Under the pieces are notes generated by a model. That model saw only the letters and a list, made by a program, of their open reading frames with translations. It was not told the origin of the DNA and searched no databases. A stretch of 64,000 bases of DNA from Streptomyces sennicomposti (GTDB lineage Bacteria > Actinomycetota > Actinomycetes > Streptomycetales > Streptomycetaceae), in the NCBI RefSeq assembly GCF_019890635.1, contig NZ_JAIOAB010000031.1, positions 1 to 64,000 on the forward strand, given 5' to 3'. Shown here piece by piece: positions 41,038-49,844 of the stretch (position 1 is the first letter of the stretch; every line of letters begins with the position of its first letter). A program made the translations under genes and the position numbers.

Positions 41038-42888
41038 GTGGCGCGCGACATCGCGGCTCCCCCCGTCGTTCCCACCCACCACAAGGACCTGATCTCGTGG
41101 GTCAACGAGATCGCGGAACTCACGCAGCCGGACAACGTGGTCTGGTGCGACGGATCCGAGGCCGAGTACGAGCGACTGTGCGAGGAGCTCGTCCAGAAGG
41201 GCACCTTCCGGAAACTCGACCCGATCAAGCGCCCCAACTCCTACTACGCGGCCTCCGACCCCTCCGACGTCGCCCGCGTCGAGGACCGCACCTTCATCTG
41301 CTCCGAGAAGGAGGAGGACGCCGGCCCGACCAACCACTGGAAGGCCCCCGCCGAGATGCGGGAGATCTTCCGGGGCAAGGACGGCAAGGGCGGCATCTTC
41401 CGCGGCTCGATGAAGGGCCGGACGATGTACGTCGTCCCGTTCTGCATGGGCCCACTGGGCTCCCCGCTGTCCGCGATCGGCGTCGAGATCACCGACTCCG
41501 CCTACGTCGCCGTGTCCATGCGCACCATGACCCGCATGGGACAGCCCGTCCTGGACGAGCTGGGCGAGAACGGCTTCTTCGTCAAGGCCGTGCACACCCT
41601 CGGCGCCCCGCTGGCCGAGGGCCAGGAGGACGTGCCCTGGCCGTGCAACTCCACCAAGTACATCTCGCACTTCCCCGAGGACCGCGAGATCTGGTCCTAC
41701 GGCTCCGGCTACGGCGGCAACGCCCTGCTCGGCAAGAAGTGCTACGCCCTGCGCATCGCCTCCGTCATGGCGCGCGACGAGGGCTGGCTGGCCGAGCACA
41801 TGCTGATCCTCAAGCTCACCCCGCCCACCGGCGAGTCCAAGTACGTCGCGGCCGCCTTCCCGAGCGCCTGCGGCAAGACCAACCTCGCGATGCTGGAGCC
41901 CACGATCTCCGGCTGGACCGTCGAGACGATCGGCGACGACATCGCGTGGATGCGGTTCGGCGAGGACGGCCGGCTGTACGCGATCAACCCCGAGGCCGGC
42001 TTCTTCGGCGTCGCGCCCGGCACCGGCGAGCACACCAACGCCAACGCCATGAAGACGCTGTGGGGCAACTCGGTCTTCACCAACGTCGCCCTCACCGACG
42101 ACGGCGACGTGTGGTGGGAGGGCATGACGGAGGAGATCCCGGCCCACCTGACCGACTGGAAGGGCAACGACTGGACGCCCGAGTCGGCCCGCGAAGCAGA
42201 CGGATACCGCCCGGCCGCGCACCCCAACGCCCGCTTCACCACCCCCGCCGCCCAGTGTCCGATCATCGCGCCGGAGTGGGAGGACCCCAAGGGCGTGCCG
42301 ATCTCGGCGATCCTCTTCGGCGGCCGCCGGGCCAGCGCGGTGCCGCTGGTGACCGAGTCCTTCGACTGGAACCACGGCGTCTTCCTCGGCGCGAACGTCG
42401 CCTCCGAGAAGACCGCCGCCGCCGAGGGCAAGGTCGGCGAGCTGCGCCGCGACCCGTTCGCCATGCTGCCGTTCTGCGGCTACAACATGGGCGACTACAT
42501 GGGCCACTGGGTGGACGTCGCCAAGGGCAAGGACCAGTCCAAGCTGCCCAAGATCTACTACGTCAACTGGTTCCGCAAGAACGACGAGGGCAAGTTCGTC
42601 TGGCCCGGCTTCGGCGAGAACAGCCGGGTGCTGAAGTGGATCGTCGAGCGCCTGGAGGGCAAGGCCGAGGGCGTCGAGACCCCCATCGGCATCCTGCCGA
42701 CCCGCGAGGCCCTGGACACCGACGGCCTGGACCTGTCCGAGTCCGACCTGGAGTTCCTGCTCACGGTCGACAAGGACGTCTGGCGCGAGGAGGCCGCCCT
42801 GGTCCCCGAGCACCTGAACACCTTCGGCGACCACACGCCCAAGGAGCTGTGGGACCAGTACCGCGCGCTGGTCGAGCGGCTCGGCTGA
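41038..42888 (+). CDS. pckG: phosphoenolpyruvate carboxykinase (GTP)
   Basis: Converts oxaloacetate plus GTP to PEP and CO2, linking the TCA cycle to gluconeogenesis. The 616 aa match GTP-type enzymes. The P-loop is FPSACGKTNLAML (residues about 278-290). Other blocks are RTMYVVPFCMGP, the substrate loop YGSGYGGNALLGKKC with catalytic Lys, TIGDDIAWMRFGEDG, and FDWNHGVFLGANVASE. GTG 41038 has AGGAG at ideal spacing, and the N-terminus ARDIAAP agrees with the family. Monocistronic with a strong terminator. Confidence 0.97.
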   Translation: MARDIAAPPVVPTHHKDLISWVNEIAELTQPDNVVWCDGSEAEYERLCEELVQKGTFRKLDPIKRPNSYYAASDPSDVARVEDRTFICSEKEEDAGPTNHWKAPAEMREIFRGKDGKGGIFRGSMKGRTMYVVPFCMGPLGSPLSAIGVEITDSAYVAVSMRTMTRMGQPVLDELGENGFFVKAVHTLGAPLAEGQEDVPWPCNSTKYISHFPEDREIWSYGSGYGGNALLGKKCYALRIASVMARDEGWLAEHMLILKLTPPTGESKYVAAAFPSACGKTNLAMLEPTISGWTVETIGDDIAWMRFGEDGRLYAINPEAGFFGVAPGTGEHTNANAMKTLWGNSVFTNVALTDDGDVWWEGMTEEIPAHLTDWKGNDWTPESAREADGYRPAAHPNARFTTPAAQCPIIAPEWEDPKGVPISAILFGGRRASAVPLVTESFDWNHGVFLGANVASEKTAAAEGKVGELRRDPFAMLPFCGYNMGDYMGHWVDVAKGKDQSKLPKIYYVNWFRKNDEGKFVWPGFGENSRVLKWIVERLEGKAEGVETPIGILPTREALDTDGLDLSESDLEFLLTVDKDVWREEAALVPEHLNTFGDHTPKELWDQYRALVERLG

Positions 42889-42978
42889 GCCGGCCCGCCC
42901 TCGGTCGCATGAACTCCGCGGCCGGCCGCGACTTGCCCTGACCTGCGACGTCGCTCCGGCCGGCCGCGGCACGGATTC

Positions 42979-43020
42979 GGAAGGCCGGGTACGCACAACG
43001 GCGTGCGCACCCGGCCTTCC
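42979..43020 (+). terminator. pckG terminator
   Basis: GGAAGGCCGGGT (42979-42990) pairs perfectly with ACCCGGCCTTCC (43009-43020). After one A-C mismatch, CGCAC/GTGCG extends the stem by five more pairs around a 6-nt loop. It is the strongest hairpin seen in the window. Confidence 0.85.
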
Positions 43021-43053
43021 GCCGCGCGCGGGCCTGTACGACGCCGGTACGAC

Positions 43054-43233
43054 CACCGGGCGGTCGCCTGACGATCCCCGCCCCGTCCCGTCCCTGGGCC
43101 GTCCGTGCGCAGGCCGCCTGACGATCCCTGCCCTGTCGCTGTGCCGTCCGTGCGCAGGCCACCGGGTGGTCCCTGCCCTGTCGCTGTGCCGTCCGTGCGC
43201 AGGCCGCCGGGTGGTCCCTGTTGCCGTCCCCGG
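43054..43233. repeat. 45-bp tandem repeat array, about four units
   Basis: Clear units start at 43099, 43144 and 43189, each opening with CCGTCCGTGCGCAGGCC. A diverged unit precedes at 43054. The period is a multiple of three, so frames stay open through it on both strands, but no start, ribosome site or conserved protein supports coding. Confidence 0.82.
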
Positions 43234-43493
43234 GCCGTCCCTGCGCCGGGCCTGCCCGGCCGCCGGGCGGTCCCCGGCCGGACCGCGGCCGCTCCCGCCG
43301 CGGGCGCGGTGGGCGGCGCAGGCGGCCGCCGTCCGCCACCGCAGGCCGCGGTGGCCCCAGCCGTCACCCACCACCCGTCACCCACCATCACCTATCACCC
43401 GTCACCCGTCACCCGTACGGCCCACCTGCTCGTATGGCCGCTCCCGCTCCGGGGTACCCGGGTGGCCTCCCGGTGAAGGAGCGTGATGAGCGC

Positions 43494-43670
43494 ATGGCTG
43501 GAGACGGCGACTTCTACAAGCACGACCGCCCGGACGATCCGGGCCTGGCCGAGGACCGGCCGCGCGGCGGCGGCCCCGAGGAGCCGCACGGGCGCGGCAA
43601 CTGGCCGGTCTGGATGGTGGTCCTGGCGATCCTGGTGCTGTTCGTGATCTTCGTGGTGATCTTCGGCTGA
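43494..43670 (+). CDS. small C-tail membrane protein
   Basis: 58 aa. A polar, charged N-terminal half (MAGDGDFYKHDRPDDPGLAEDRPRGGG) is followed by one C-terminal hydrophobic helix (WMVVLAILVLFVIFVVIFG) that ends the protein, a tail-anchored layout with the N-terminus inside. AAGGAG lies 12 nt before ATG 43494; an in-frame GTG at 43473 is an alternative start. It resembles the many small DUF6480-like Streptomyces membrane proteins, but the family match is uncertain. Confidence 0.75.
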   Translation: MAGDGDFYKHDRPDDPGLAEDRPRGGGPEEPHGRGNWPVWMVVLAILVLFVIFVVIFG

Positions 43671-43826
43671 CTCTTCCGCGGGGCGCGGAGCCGGTGGGGC
43701 GCGGAGGCCGTGGGCACGGAGATGCGGAGGCCGTGGGCACGGAGATCGTGAGCGTGGGGAGCGTGGACGGAGATCGTGAGCGTGGGCGCGGAGTCCGTGG
43801 AGTGCGGGGTCCGCGCCCCGTCCGTG

Positions 43827-44333
43827 TCACAGCGTGCGCTGGAGCAGCACCGTGTCGAGCCACCGGCCGTGCTTGTGGCCGACCTCGGTCAGCCGGCCCG
43901 CCTCGGTGAAACCGAGCCGGCGGTGCAGGGCGGCCGAGGCCTCGCTGCCGGGGGCGGTGATCACCGCGATCACCTGCCGCACTCCGGCCCGCGCGCACTC
44001 CGCCAGCAGCTCGGCGAGCAGGGCGGCGCCGAGGCCGCGGCCGGTGGCCGCCGGGTCGAGGTAGACGGTGTCCTCGACGGTGTTCCGGTACGCCGGTTTC
44101 GGCCGCCACGGCCCGGCGTAGGCGAAGCCCGCGATCCGGCCCGCCTCCTCGGCGACGAGGAACGGCAGCCCGCGCCCGGCGATCTCGTCGTACTTCAGCT
44201 CCCACTGTGCGAGCGGGCGCGGTTCCTCGTCGAAGGTGGCGACGCTGTGCAGGGCGTAGTGCCCGTAGATGCGGGCGACCTCGGGGAGGTCGGCGCGCAG
44301 GGCGGCCCGGACGGTGGCGGTGGGGGCGGTCAC
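43827..44333 (-). CDS. GNAT N-acetyltransferase, phosphinothricin acetyltransferase-like
   Basis: 168 aa. The start VRAALRADLPEVARIYGHYALHSVATFDEEP and the block GFAYAGPWRPKPAYRNTVEDTVYLDP are characteristic of the Pat/MddA (YncA) branch, which acetylates phosphinothricin, methionine sulfoximine or similar amino acids. The acetyl-CoA loop TGRGLGAALL is intact (R/Q-x-x-G-x-G), in contrast to the EctA-like protein of the gene cluster. GTG 44333 follows GAGAGAGAA. The true substrate may be a housekeeping amino acid derivative. Confidence 0.88.
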   Translation of the reverse strand: MTAPTATVRAALRADLPEVARIYGHYALHSVATFDEEPRPLAQWELKYDEIAGRGLPFLVAEEAGRIAGFAYAGPWRPKPAYRNTVEDTVYLDPAATGRGLGAALLAELLAECARAGVRQVIAVITAPGSEASAALHRRLGFTEAGRLTEVGHKHGRWLDTVLLQRTL

Positions 44334-44643
44334 GGCTTCTCTCTCGCCTCGGGAACGGGACTCTTGCCCGCCTCGGGAACGCGGCTGGGGCGACGCGGCT
44401 CGGAGGCGGCGCGGCTCGGAGGCGACGCCGCCGGAGGCGCGGCTTCGTGCCCGCCTCGGGAGCGCGGCCCGCGCAGTGTAGGGCACCCGGTCCGCGCGTC
44501 GCTGCGGGTGCGCGCGGACCGGGGCCGTCAGGGGCGCCCCCGGTCCCGGCCGGACCGGCGCGAGGCGGCCGGGCCGGAGGTGACCGGGGCGGGACGGACG
44601 CGTGGCGTCCGCAGGGGAGGAGCGGGGGCCTGCCCGGCAGGTC
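44334..44643. other. 310-bp intergenic region
   Basis: No gene. It contains repeats of GCCTCGGGAACG and CGGCTCGGAGGCG (44345-44465) and a strong hairpin at 44487-44522 that probably ends the upstream minus-strand gene. Confidence 0.6.
44487..44522 (-). terminator. terminator after SCO4983-like gene
   Basis: CCGGTCCGCGCG (44487-44498) pairs perfectly with CGCGCGGACCGG (44511-44522), loop of 12 nt, about 120 nt downstream of the stop. Confidence 0.7.
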
Positions 44644-45078
44644 CTACTGCGCGGCGCCGATCGGCCTGCGCGGTTCCTCCTGGGCGGCGGCCGCGTGCGC
44701 GTCCATCCGCTCGGCGGCCAGGATCGCCGCCTTGGTGTCGGCGCGGGACGCGGCCACGACGAGGGCGCGCCCGGCGAGCGTGTGCGCCCGCCGGTGCAGC
44801 GCCGGCGCCTGGTCGGCCGTACGGCCGGCGGACACGGCCGCCCGCAGCGGGGCGCGTCCGCCGCGCAGGCGGGCCACCTGCTCGGCGAGCCGTTCGGCCG
44901 CGGTGTCCAGGTCGGCCGAGGACGGGGTCAGCGCGCGCAGCTCGTCGGTGACGGCGAGCAGCGCCGCGAGATGACCGGCGAGCTGGATGTCCAACTCCTC
45001 CTCGCGTGAGCGGTGGGGGAAGTCGGAGTCGGTGCCGGCCATCGTGTGGACCGACTTGGCGCGGATCGGTTCGTACAT
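44644..45078 (-). CDS. SCO4983-family protein
   Basis: 144 aa, cytosolic and mostly helical. The start MYEPIRAKSVHTMAG, the region REEELDIQLAGHLAALLAVTDELRAL and the Ala-rich helices RRAHTLAGRALVVAASRADTKAAILAAERM match, from memory, a Streptomyces family named after S. coelicolor SCO4983, which also lies near PEP carboxykinase. There are no catalytic motifs. AGGAGG gives a very strong ribosome site before ATG 45078. A TTAGA/TCTAA repeat upstream suggests specific regulation. Function unknown. Confidence 0.82.
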   Translation of the reverse strand: MYEPIRAKSVHTMAGTDSDFPHRSREEELDIQLAGHLAALLAVTDELRALTPSSADLDTAAERLAEQVARLRGGRAPLRAAVSAGRTADQAPALHRRAHTLAGRALVVAASRADTKAAILAAERMDAHAAAAQEEPRRPIGAAQ

Positions 45079-45116
45079 GGGATGGCCTCCTGTGCTCTGA
45101 CAGAAAACATCCTAGC

Positions 45117-45131
45117 TTAGAACTCGTCTAA
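45117..45131. promoter_or_regulatory. TTAGA-N5-TCTAA inverted repeat before the SCO4983-like gene
   Basis: The AT-rich arms TTAGA (45117-45121) and TCTAA (45127-45131) lie 39 bp upstream of the start, over the expected promoter. It is a rare AT-rich patch in this region and a reasonable operator candidate. Confidence 0.45.
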
Positions 45132-45331
45132 AGTTGAGCCCGGTCGCGAAAACCGGCCCAGGCGCACACCGAGGGTGAGCGCGCGGGCCGGGCGTGCGTG
45201 GTCAGGACGTCATCTCGCGCGGCCAGTCTGCCGAGGCGGAGGCCGCACGGGATCGACCGGCCGGTCCCGGGTCCACGCATCACGACGCAGGGCTGGCCTA
45301 TGGGGTGAGCCGGAGTGTTGAATGACGCACC

Positions 45332-46504
45332 ATGATCGCGAACAGGAACATCCACCCCAGCCGCCGCTCCATGCTCGCTCTGGGCGGTGCCGGCGCGCTC
45401 ACCGCCGCGACCGTCTCCCTCGGCGCCGGGACGGCCTCGGCCGCCGCCTATCCCGCCCCGGGATCGGCCCTCCTGGTGCCCTCCCCGCGACTTGATCTGA
45501 ACAGCGCGTCGAACAACTGGATACGCGAAAAGGCCACCAAGGACGCCACCATCATCCAGTCGTTCGGATACGACAACGCCAACAGGCACATCTACCTCGT
45601 GCAGGTGACGCAGGGAGGCCTGAAACTGGCCGGCGAATCCGCCCCGGTCAGCAGTGCGAACCGCAATCTCCACGGCGACCTGACCGTGACCAAATGGGAC
45701 ATGTCAGGCAACGTCCTCGGCTATATGTACCTGCGCGGGTTCGGTCATGGGATGAGTATCGGCATCGAGCCGGTCGGCGGCTCGGCCTATTTGTGGACGG
45801 AGGTCGACGCCGTCGCGCTGAGCGACGGCACCAGCCGCGGCAGGCGCCTGGCCCGCTTCCCCTTCGTCAACGGCCGGGTGCTCGACTCCACCTCCGCCGA
45901 CCTCACCACCTACACGCCGGTGCCTGGTTCCACGGTCAACACGGCCAGTGTCGACCCGGTCTACGGCCGCCTCGTCGTCCGTTTCCAGGACACGGACGGA
46001 ATCAAGAAGTACCAGGTGCACGATCTCGACCTGGCCCGCCTCGGCATCTGGAGCGAGCCGCTGGCGGCCATCGACGAGCCGGACATCACCGCGGTCCCCG
46101 GATGGCCTCTCACCACCTACGGCCACCCCTTCCTCCAGGGGTACGTCGTCGTCGGCCGGTACCTCTACATGCTGCACGGAAACAGCTACGGCTCGACCGA
46201 GAAGATCAACGGCCAGAACGTGGTGATCTCCCAGCCGAATGTCGGCAACACGTTCATCAGCTCGGTGGACCTCACCACCGGCGCCTTCTCCCCGGCCCCG
46301 CCTTCCCCCTTCAACGTCAACGTCAATCCGTGCTACACCGCGGCCGCGTACACGTTGGACTACCGCGAACCCGAAGGTCTCGGGGTCTACATCCCGGACC
46401 TCGCCCAGCCGGGTGTGTTCAGCATCGGCATGGGATTCGCCTCGGGCCCCGAAGGCGCGCGTCTGGCGAGCATCTATGGAAAGTCCGATCTCATCCAGCC
46501 CTGA
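45332..46504 (+). CDS. secreted TagC/phage-baseplate-like beta-propeller protein (Tat signal)
   Basis: 390 aa. A twin-arginine signal peptide (PSRRSMLALGGAGALTAATVSLGAGTASA) predicts Tat export in folded form. The mature part follows the TagC (DinC)-like family: QSFGYDNANRHIYLVQV, TVTKWDMSGNVLGYMYLRGFGHGMSIGIEP, AYLWTEVDAV, LARFPFVNGRVL. These repeated blades suggest a beta-propeller. The family is named for a B. subtilis wall teichoic acid locus, but a biosynthetic role is unproven. It may bind cell-wall polymers. Its codon use is slightly less GC-biased than its neighbours. Confidence 0.83.
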   Translation: MIANRNIHPSRRSMLALGGAGALTAATVSLGAGTASAAAYPAPGSALLVPSPRLDLNSASNNWIREKATKDATIIQSFGYDNANRHIYLVQVTQGGLKLAGESAPVSSANRNLHGDLTVTKWDMSGNVLGYMYLRGFGHGMSIGIEPVGGSAYLWTEVDAVALSDGTSRGRRLARFPFVNGRVLDSTSADLTTYTPVPGSTVNTASVDPVYGRLVVRFQDTDGIKKYQVHDLDLARLGIWSEPLAAIDEPDITAVPGWPLTTYGHPFLQGYVVVGRYLYMLHGNSYGSTEKINGQNVVISQPNVGNTFISSVDLTTGAFSPAPPSPFNVNVNPCYTAAAYTLDYREPEGLGVYIPDLAQPGVFSIGMGFASGPEGARLASIYGKSDLIQP

Positions 46505-46603
46505 CGTGATCTGCGACGTCCGGTGTCGAACGGTGCGCCGAACTTGATCACCTGACGGACCAAAGACCGGCCTCACCCCATAGGACACGGGCCAAGGCGG
46601 GCG

Positions 46604-47815
46604 TCAGGGCTGGCTGTAGCCGTCCAGGAAGTGGCCGATCCGGCTCACCGCGTCGCGCAGGTCGCCGACCGAGGGCAGGGTGACGACCCGGAAATGGTCG
46701 GGTTCGGGCCAGTTGAAGCCGGTGCCCTGGACGACCATGATCTTCTCGCGGCGCAGCAGGTCCAGGACCATCCGCCGGTCGTCCTTGATCTTGAAGACCT
46801 TGGGGTCCAGGCGCGGGAACAGGTACAGCGCCCCCTTGGGCCGTACGCACGTCACGCCCGGGATCTGGGTGAGCAGCTCGTGGGCGACGTCCATCTGCTC
46901 CTTGAGCCGGCCGCCGGGCAGGACCAGGTCGTTGATGGTCTGCCGGCCGCTGAGCGCGGCGACCACGCCGTGCTGTCCCGGCATGTTCGCGCACAGGCGC
47001 ATGTTCGCCAGGATGGTCAGGCCCTCGATGTAGGAGTCGGCGTGGGCGCGCGGACCGGAGATCGACATCCAGCCGACCCGGTAGCCGGCCACCCGGTAGG
47101 CCTTGGACATGCCGTTGAAGGTGAGGGTCAGCAGGTCGGGGGCGACCGAGGCGGTCGGGGTGTGCGTGGCGCCGTCGTAGAGGATCTTGTCGTAGATCTC
47201 GTCGGAGCAGACCAGCAGGTTGTGCCGGCGGGCGATGTCGGTCAGCCCCTTGAGCACCGCCGGGTCGTAGACCGCGCCGGTGGGGTTGTTGGGGTTGATG
47301 ATGACGATCGCCTTGGTGCGGTCGGTGACCTTGCGCTCCACGTCGGCGAGGTCCGGCATCCAGTCGGACTGCTCGTCGCAGCGGTAGTGCACGGCGGTGC
47401 CGCCGGACAGGGAGACGGCGGCGGTCCACAGCGGGTAGTCCGGCGCGGGCACCAGCACCTCGTCGCCGTCGTCCAGCAGCCCCTGCATCGCCATCACGAT
47501 CAGCTCGGAGACGCCGTTGCCGATGAAGACGTGCTCGACGTCGGTCTCGATGCCGAGGGTCTGGTTGTGCATGACGACCGCGCGGCGCGCCGCCAGCAGG
47601 CCCTTGGCGTCGCCGTAGCCGTGCGCGGTGGAGACGTTGCGGAGGATGTCCTCCAGGATCTCCGGGGGGCACTCGAAGCCGAACGCGGCCGGGTTGCCGG
47701 TGTTCAGCTTGAGGATGCGGTGACCGGCCGCCTCCAGCCGCATCGCCTCCTCGAGCACCGGGCCCCGGATCTCGTAACAGACGTTGGCGAGCTTGGTCGA
47801 CTGGATCACCTGCAT
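46604..47815 (-). CDS. class I PLP aminotransferase (AlaA-like)
   Basis: 403 aa. It most resembles glutamate-pyruvate aminotransferase AlaA of the alanine-synthesising group: LKLNTGNPAAFGF, GIETDVEHVFIGNGVSELI, VIINPNNPTGAVYD, SDEIYDKILYDGA, and the PLP lysine in TLTFNGMSKAYRVAGYRVGW. The C-terminal Arg in FRVVTLPSV binds the substrate carboxylate. Expected reaction: pyruvate plus glutamate to alanine plus 2-oxoglutarate. ATG 47815 is chosen because upstream sequence lacks family similarity. Confidence 0.92.
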   Translation of the reverse strand: MQVIQSTKLANVCYEIRGPVLEEAMRLEAAGHRILKLNTGNPAAFGFECPPEILEDILRNVSTAHGYGDAKGLLAARRAVVMHNQTLGIETDVEHVFIGNGVSELIVMAMQGLLDDGDEVLVPAPDYPLWTAAVSLSGGTAVHYRCDEQSDWMPDLADVERKVTDRTKAIVIINPNNPTGAVYDPAVLKGLTDIARRHNLLVCSDEIYDKILYDGATHTPTASVAPDLLTLTFNGMSKAYRVAGYRVGWMSISGPRAHADSYIEGLTILANMRLCANMPGQHGVVAALSGRQTINDLVLPGGRLKEQMDVAHELLTQIPGVTCVRPKGALYLFPRLDPKVFKIKDDRRMVLDLLRREKIMVVQGTGFNWPEPDHFRVVTLPSVGDLRDAVSRIGHFLDGYSQP

Positions 47816-47951
47816 GTCTGGGAGCTTACGGCCGGGTATCGCCCGGCGGCTCGTGTTTTCCGCCACGTGAGACATTCCAGGGCCCCGGCCGGACGCGGGT
47901 TGACGCCCGCGCCGGTGCCGCCGATCACCGCACTCCCTATGCTTTCCGGCC

Positions 47952-48764
47952 ATGTCCATGCCTTCCGACCGCCCCGCCGTCCCCCGCACGGGTGATGCGC
48001 CCCAGGGACCGCCGAACGTGTACCACCCCCAGGCTCCGGCGGCCCCGGCGTACGACGGGTACGCCGACCCGGCCGCCGCGCACGGGTGGCAGAACGCGTA
48101 CGACGAGACGCGCGAACTGCCCCCGCTGACGGCCGGGATCCTCGTGGGGCAGGGGCAGGGGCAGGGGCAGGGGCAGGGGCAGGGGGCGGGGCAGGGTCAG
48201 GGGAGCGCGGGCGCGGGGTTCGGTGAGCGGGCGGATGCGGGGGCCGGTGCCGGGGGCCGCGGTGCGCGGCGGGCCGCCGCCCGGCGCTCGCGGCGGTCGC
48301 GGCGCGTGGTGGTGGCCGCGGGGGCGGCGGGGATGGTGTCCCTGGCCGCGGTGATCGCCGGCCTGTCGGCCCTGGGCCCGTCGGCGGACGGCTCGGGCGG
48401 CGGCTCGGGGCGTACGGAGCCGTCGGCCGGCGCGGCGGACGCCCCGGCGGACGGCGGCACCGCCCCGGCGGCGGGCGGCCTCACGGCCCCGGCGGCGCCC
48501 ACGGGGGCCGCGCGCCGGACCGCCGCGCCCCCGGCGGCAGCGCCCGCCACCCACGCGCCCGCGACCGCCGCGTCGAGCCCCGGCGCCGCCGCGCCGCCGC
48601 ACGGCACTCCGGCGTCCCGTACGACGACCACGGCCCCCGCCGCCTCGCCCGCCGTCACCTCCGCCGCCCCGTCCCCGACGTCAGGCTCCCCGTCCCCCTC
48701 TCCCACGGGCGGCTGGGGTCACGGCGGACGGCACGGCGGAGGCGGTCACTGGCACGGCGGCTGA
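47952..48764 (+). CDS. single-span membrane protein with Gly-Gln repeats and Pro/Ala/Thr-rich ectodomain
   Basis: 270 aa, function unknown. A cytoplasmic Pro/Tyr-rich N-terminus (VYHPQAPAAPAYDGYADP) runs into a Gly-Gln dipeptide repeat (about residues 66-84) encoded by a hexanucleotide array. A basic stretch (RRAAARRSRRSRR) and one membrane helix (VVVAAGAAGMVSLAAVIAGL) follow. The extracytoplasmic part is Ala/Pro/Thr/Ser-rich and ends in Gly/His repeats (GGWGHGGRHGGGGHWHGG) that could bind metal. The composition resembles wall-spanning linker proteins. Confidence 0.78.
   Translation: MSMPSDRPAVPRTGDAPQGPPNVYHPQAPAAPAYDGYADPAAAHGWQNAYDETRELPPLTAGILVGQGQGQGQGQGQGAGQGQGSAGAGFGERADAGAGAGGRGARRAAARRSRRSRRVVVAAGAAGMVSLAAVIAGLSALGPSADGSGGGSGRTEPSAGAADAPADGGTAPAAGGLTAPAAPTGAARRTAAPPAAAPATHAPATAASSPGAAAPPHGTPASRTTTTAPAASPAVTSAAPSPTSGSPSPSPTGGWGHGGRHGGGGHWHGG
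48146..48181 (+). repeat. six perfect GGGGCA hexanucleotide repeats inside a gene
   Basis: Six contiguous GGGGCA units, with degenerate copies to about 48200, encode Gly-Gln pairs. Copy-number change would lengthen or shorten the protein by two residues per unit without a frameshift. Confidence 0.88.
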
Positions 48765-48920
48765 GGGGGAGCGGCGGCATTCCCGCTCCCGATTCCCCCT
48801 CCCGTCCCGGCAGTCCCCTCCGCGTTCTTGTGGGCGTACCCCCCTCGCCATCACAATGCGCATGACAAAACAGGCGGCCGGAAGATCTCCGGCTGCCTGC
48901 GTCTCAAGAGGGGACCCCAC

Positions 48921-49784
48921 ATGAACAAGCCTCTCCTTGCCACGCTCGCCACCCTGGTGATCACCGGGGCGGGCATGGCGCCCGCGGCGGCCGCCGCGCA
49001 GAACGGCGGCGCGGCCGCCGCTCCCGCGAAGAAGGCGGCCCCCGCGGTCAAGGCCGTCGACTTCGCCGGCACCGTCTCGCTGAGCAACTGCTCCGGCTCC
49101 GTCATCCGCTTCCCCGCCTCCGCGGACAGCGACCCGGCGCTCGTGCTCTCCAACGGCCACTGCCTGGAGACCGGCTTCCCGGACCCCGGTGAGGTCATCA
49201 CCGGCCAGTCCTCCAGCCGCACCTTCGGCCTGCTGAACTCCGCCGGCACCAAGGTCGCCACGCTCCGCGCCAACCAGGTCGTCTACTCGACCATGACCGA
49301 CACGGACGTCACGATCTACCGCCTCACCAGCACCTACGCGCAGATCAAGAACTCGTACGGGATCAGCGCGCTGACCGTGAGCGACACCCACCCGGTGGCC
49401 GGCACCGCCATCAAGGTGGTCTCCGGGTACTGGAAGAAGATCTACAGCTGCAACATCGACGGGTTCGTCTACCGCCTGAAGGAGGGCGGCTGGACCTGGA
49501 AGGACTCCGTCCGCTACACCTCCGCCTGCAACACCATCGGCGGCACCTCCGGCTCGCCCGTCGTCGACACCGCCACCGGCAAGGTCGTCGCCGTCAACAA
49601 CACCGGCAACGAGGACGGCCAGCGCTGCACGGAGAACAACCCGTGCGAGGTCGACGCGAGCGGCAACGTCACCGTCCGGCAGGGCATCAACTACGCCGAG
49701 GAGACGTACCAGATACCCGCCTGCTTCACGACCGGCAACAAGCTCAACCTGAACGCGAGCGGCTGCGTCCTGCCCAAGCCGTGA
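48921..49784 (+). CDS. secreted trypsin-like serine protease (S1 family)
   Basis: 287 aa. The signal peptide (MNKPLLATLATLVITGAGMAPAAAAA) is followed by a short Ala/Lys pro-region and a chymotrypsin-fold domain. The catalytic triad is His in VLSNGHCLETG, Asp in MTDTDVTIYRL and Ser in IGGTSGSPVVD. Four or more Cys could form disulfides (NCSGS, GHC, YSCNID, SACNTI, RCTENNPC). The GTSGSP form is typical of secreted actinomycete proteases. ATG 48921 follows AAGAGGGG. It is convergent with the D-aminoacylase gene and shares a terminator with it. Confidence 0.9.
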   Translation: MNKPLLATLATLVITGAGMAPAAAAAQNGGAAAAPAKKAAPAVKAVDFAGTVSLSNCSGSVIRFPASADSDPALVLSNGHCLETGFPDPGEVITGQSSSRTFGLLNSAGTKVATLRANQVVYSTMTDTDVTIYRLTSTYAQIKNSYGISALTVSDTHPVAGTAIKVVSGYWKKIYSCNIDGFVYRLKEGGWTWKDSVRYTSACNTIGGTSGSPVVDTATGKVVAVNNTGNEDGQRCTENNPCEVDASGNVTVRQGINYAEETYQIPACFTTGNKLNLNASGCVLPKP

Positions 49785-49804
49785 GCGACCCGCACTGAGC
49801 CGTA

Positions 49805-49844
49805 GGGCGGGCGGTCACACCGGAGTACGGCGGACCGCCCGCCC
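49805..49844. terminator. terminator shared by convergent protease and D-aminoacylase genes
   Basis: GGGCGGGCGGTC (49805-49816) pairs perfectly with GACCGCCCGCCC (49833-49844). The right arm lies inside the last codons of the D-aminoacylase gene. Confidence 0.7.

Larger units (their letters stand above)
42889..43493. other. 605-bp intergenic region with terminator and 45-bp repeats
   Basis: After the pckG terminator this stretch is C-rich and repetitive. The 45-bp repeat array (listed separately) fills about 43054-43233, and runs of CACCCGTCACC-like repeats follow at 43363-43415. Long open frames here are composition artefacts. No gene is supported before 43494. Confidence 0.7.

Noticed and set aside
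41026..43374. 782-codon minus-strand open frame opposite pckG
   Set aside because: It is the antisense frame of a very strongly supported gene, extended by the 45-bp repeat array. No motif or ribosome site supports it.
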